Positions 62,308-64,000 of a stretch of 64,000 nt of DNA are shown one piece after another. A model generated the notes under the pieces. The model was given only the letters and a program-made list of their open reading frames with translations. It searched no databases and was not told the DNA's origin. A program made the position numbers and the translations under genes. Numbering within the stretch: the stretch's first letter is position 1; the number at the start of each line of letters is the position of its first letter. Source of the DNA: Adiantum capillus-veneris (lineage: Eukaryota > Streptophyta > Polypodiopsida > Polypodiales > Pteridaceae); contig CM043953.1 in assembly GCA_014529385.2 (NCBI GenBank), forward strand, positions 67,578,372-67,642,371, written 5' to 3'.

Positions 62308-64000
62308 TTGCCGGTGACAAAACAGACAATTAAACAGAGAGCAGTACATGTACAGCTATTACTTGCAAAGAAAACAGGAAACCTCGACGGCAAATGCCAA
62401 TAAGCATCTTGCTTATACCCTCCTCTAGCACTGCATTAATTTTCCCATGCATTGACTGAGTATGCATCAGGTAGGGCTACATTACACGGCCGAGCATTAG
62501 CACAACTTTTTTCACGCATGCATGGCACATACTCCGAGGGGATACCTTGTCGTCCGAGAGGACTCCGATTAGGAACGGGGGAAGCATTCTCAATGCGGAC
62601 CCAATGAATGTAAAAAGAGCAAAATGGGGCATGATTTTCGACTATTTTAAGGGTTGTTGTTTGATTGCGAAATTTTTTGGACCAACCCAAGTATATATGC
62701 CCTTATACAGCATGTATCTATAGGTATATGGGGCCAAACGCTAAATCAAGCCCCTAGGTGTGTGTATATAAGTAGAAATAGCCATTTTTCGGGTAAAATA
62801 TTGGTAAAACGGAGCAATCCGGCCATAAAAATCGCATGTGAGTGTATATAATGTTTTGTGGTGATGATTGTGATTTATTATGATTTTTGGGGATTTTTTG
62901 GGTTTAATTTGCTATTTTCCTTTTAATTTTGCTAATTTTCAACAGAAAAACTTCAAAAATACAAAAATCAGGTGAAAAACGATCGAAATGAAAAACAAAA
63001 AAATTTGGGGATGATCAGTAACTATAGGCCAACCTATGGTACGATGGAGGTGCAATTATGAGGATGTAGCCGGAAGCGTGTTTTGGCCTAATTTTGACCG
63101 AAACGTCAAATTTCTGGAAAACTGGGCAATCGGAGTCCAAATCCGGAACTTTTCGATTCTAAAACGCATTTCGCGAGAAGATGGGAGCACATGTCAAATT
63201 TCATCAAAAGTGGTTCGAGGAACCCCAATATAAGAAAATTTCACTCCATTTTAAGCTCATTTCTACTATTCACAGTTGACAGAGACCTCCAGCCACCTAG
63301 AGCGCTCCGACCTTCGACGGCTTTGTACGACGTGCACGGGATACTAGACAGCGCCAGATATGAGAGGTGAGATGACTACCATGCACTCTTGGTGTTCATT
63401 GTTTACTTTGTGGCGAAAAACTCTCAGAAACAGCAGTAGGGCGATGCAGGAAGAAGCCATAACTCGACAACCACTAACTTGGTAGCTACAAGACTTGTTA
63501 GGGGGTTAACCCTAGATTAGAAGAACATGTCTATGACCCCAAATGCCAGATTAGGTCAGCTGGAAAAACCCTAATTTCTCAGGCCTCCCATAACCCGATC
63601 CGAGAAAAAGTTGTCAGAACGGAGTGAAATCTCACAAGGAGATACCTTTTAGCATAGCCTAAGGGCCTATGAAGTTTCTCCAAATTCCGATCACAAAAAA
63701 ATGGCCTTAATACAAGAAAAGTCTTCAAGCTTACAAAGTGTCATTTGGTTCATACGGGCAAACGAAGCGACCGAATGCCCCGAAACTTCACGAGCAGCAT
63801 CGGCATATCACCAACCATCTGTGCTTAAAGCCAAAAGTGCAAAAAAGCGGCTGTCTATCATTGCCAATCAAAAAGATGCTTTAAGAGCGGCAAATCGCGA
63901 AAAGGGGTGTTGGAGAACCCAAATGCGGCAACAACCACACGAAAAGGTTCTTACTCACTTCCACAAGCTAGGAAATTGATATTCAGCAGGAATAATGGTG
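62308..64000. other. No gene recognised; possible 3' non-coding region
   Basis: The longest frame is 63701-63979 (92 aa, Ser/Ala/Lys-rich, no motif). GGAACGGGGGAAGC at about 62572-62585 could be a purine tract, but no text after it matches the LTR region at 51360-52205. The AT-rich stretch 62640-63010 has several TATATAA-like strings. Confidence 0.35.

Noticed and set aside
62572-62585. Purine tract and 3' LTR start of the third gypsy element
   Set aside because: No text after it matches the LTR region at 51360-52205.

Overview
The window is nuclear DNA from a land plant and consists almost entirely of transposable elements. The basis is a CACTA (En/Spm) TNP2 transposase with its C-terminal DUF4218-type region, a Ty1/copia element with an initiator-Met tRNA primer site, a Tat-like Ty3/gypsy element with a second RNase H, an L1-like LINE, intron-like GT/AG junctions and long TC microsatellites. 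I cannot name the species. The mix of decayed families and the DUF8039/DUF7869-like gene make me lean weakly towards a large-genome, perhaps non-flowering, plant (inference). I see no rRNA, tRNA, CRISPR or bacterial operon structure and no intact host gene.

Layout. 1-1340: palindrome-rich satellite. 1679-3735: remains of a transposon-associated gene and a possible CACTA end with subterminal repeats. 3900-4930 and 10426-11860: one TNP2 pseudogene, split by a complete copia element (4931-10420, minus strand, 143-bp LTRs, ATTGT target duplication). 13500-14215: a second copia gag remnant. 14500-16030: acidic tandem-repeat coding units separated by TC tracts. 18900-19390: an in-frame 246-bp exon duplication. 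19640-19955: a fragment of a leucyl-tRNA synthetase gene. 20100-21680: a ~160-bp minisatellite. 21804-25015: a broken DUF8039/DUF7869-like, transposase-like gene.

25368-31382 is a gypsy-type element with LTRs of about 1.4-1.5 kb. Its gag is followed directly by integrase, with no protease, reverse transcriptase (RT) or RNase H between them. It sits in the left LTR of a second, mostly non-coding LTR element (to 37612), whose right LTR carries a piece of the copia family seen at 4931-10420. 37957-46270 is a decayed minus-strand Tat-like gypsy pol. Its RT is split by a 4.3-kb LTR element without recognisable coding sequence (41016-45361, TGGTC duplication). 46960-51310 is a plus-strand LINE.

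51360-62310 is the 5' part and coding region of a third gypsy element. It has a primer site, a leader with a repeated 24-bp palindrome, an extra ORF, gag, protease, RT and RNase H. Its 3' end is unusual: there are two successive zinc-binding (H2C2) integrase N-termini but no integrase core, then a second retropepsin-like domain and a Trp/basic tail.

The nesting gives relative ages: TNP2 before copia, LTR element 2 before the gag-integrase element, and Tat pol before the non-coding LTR element. All large reading frames carry stops or frameshifts except the gag-integrase ORF (28474-29841) and the leader ORF of the third gypsy element (53824-54732). The best candidates for something undescribed are the palindrome array, the duplicated retropepsin/H2C2 3' end, the duplicated small module before the gag-integrase element's gag, and the DUF7869-like gene.
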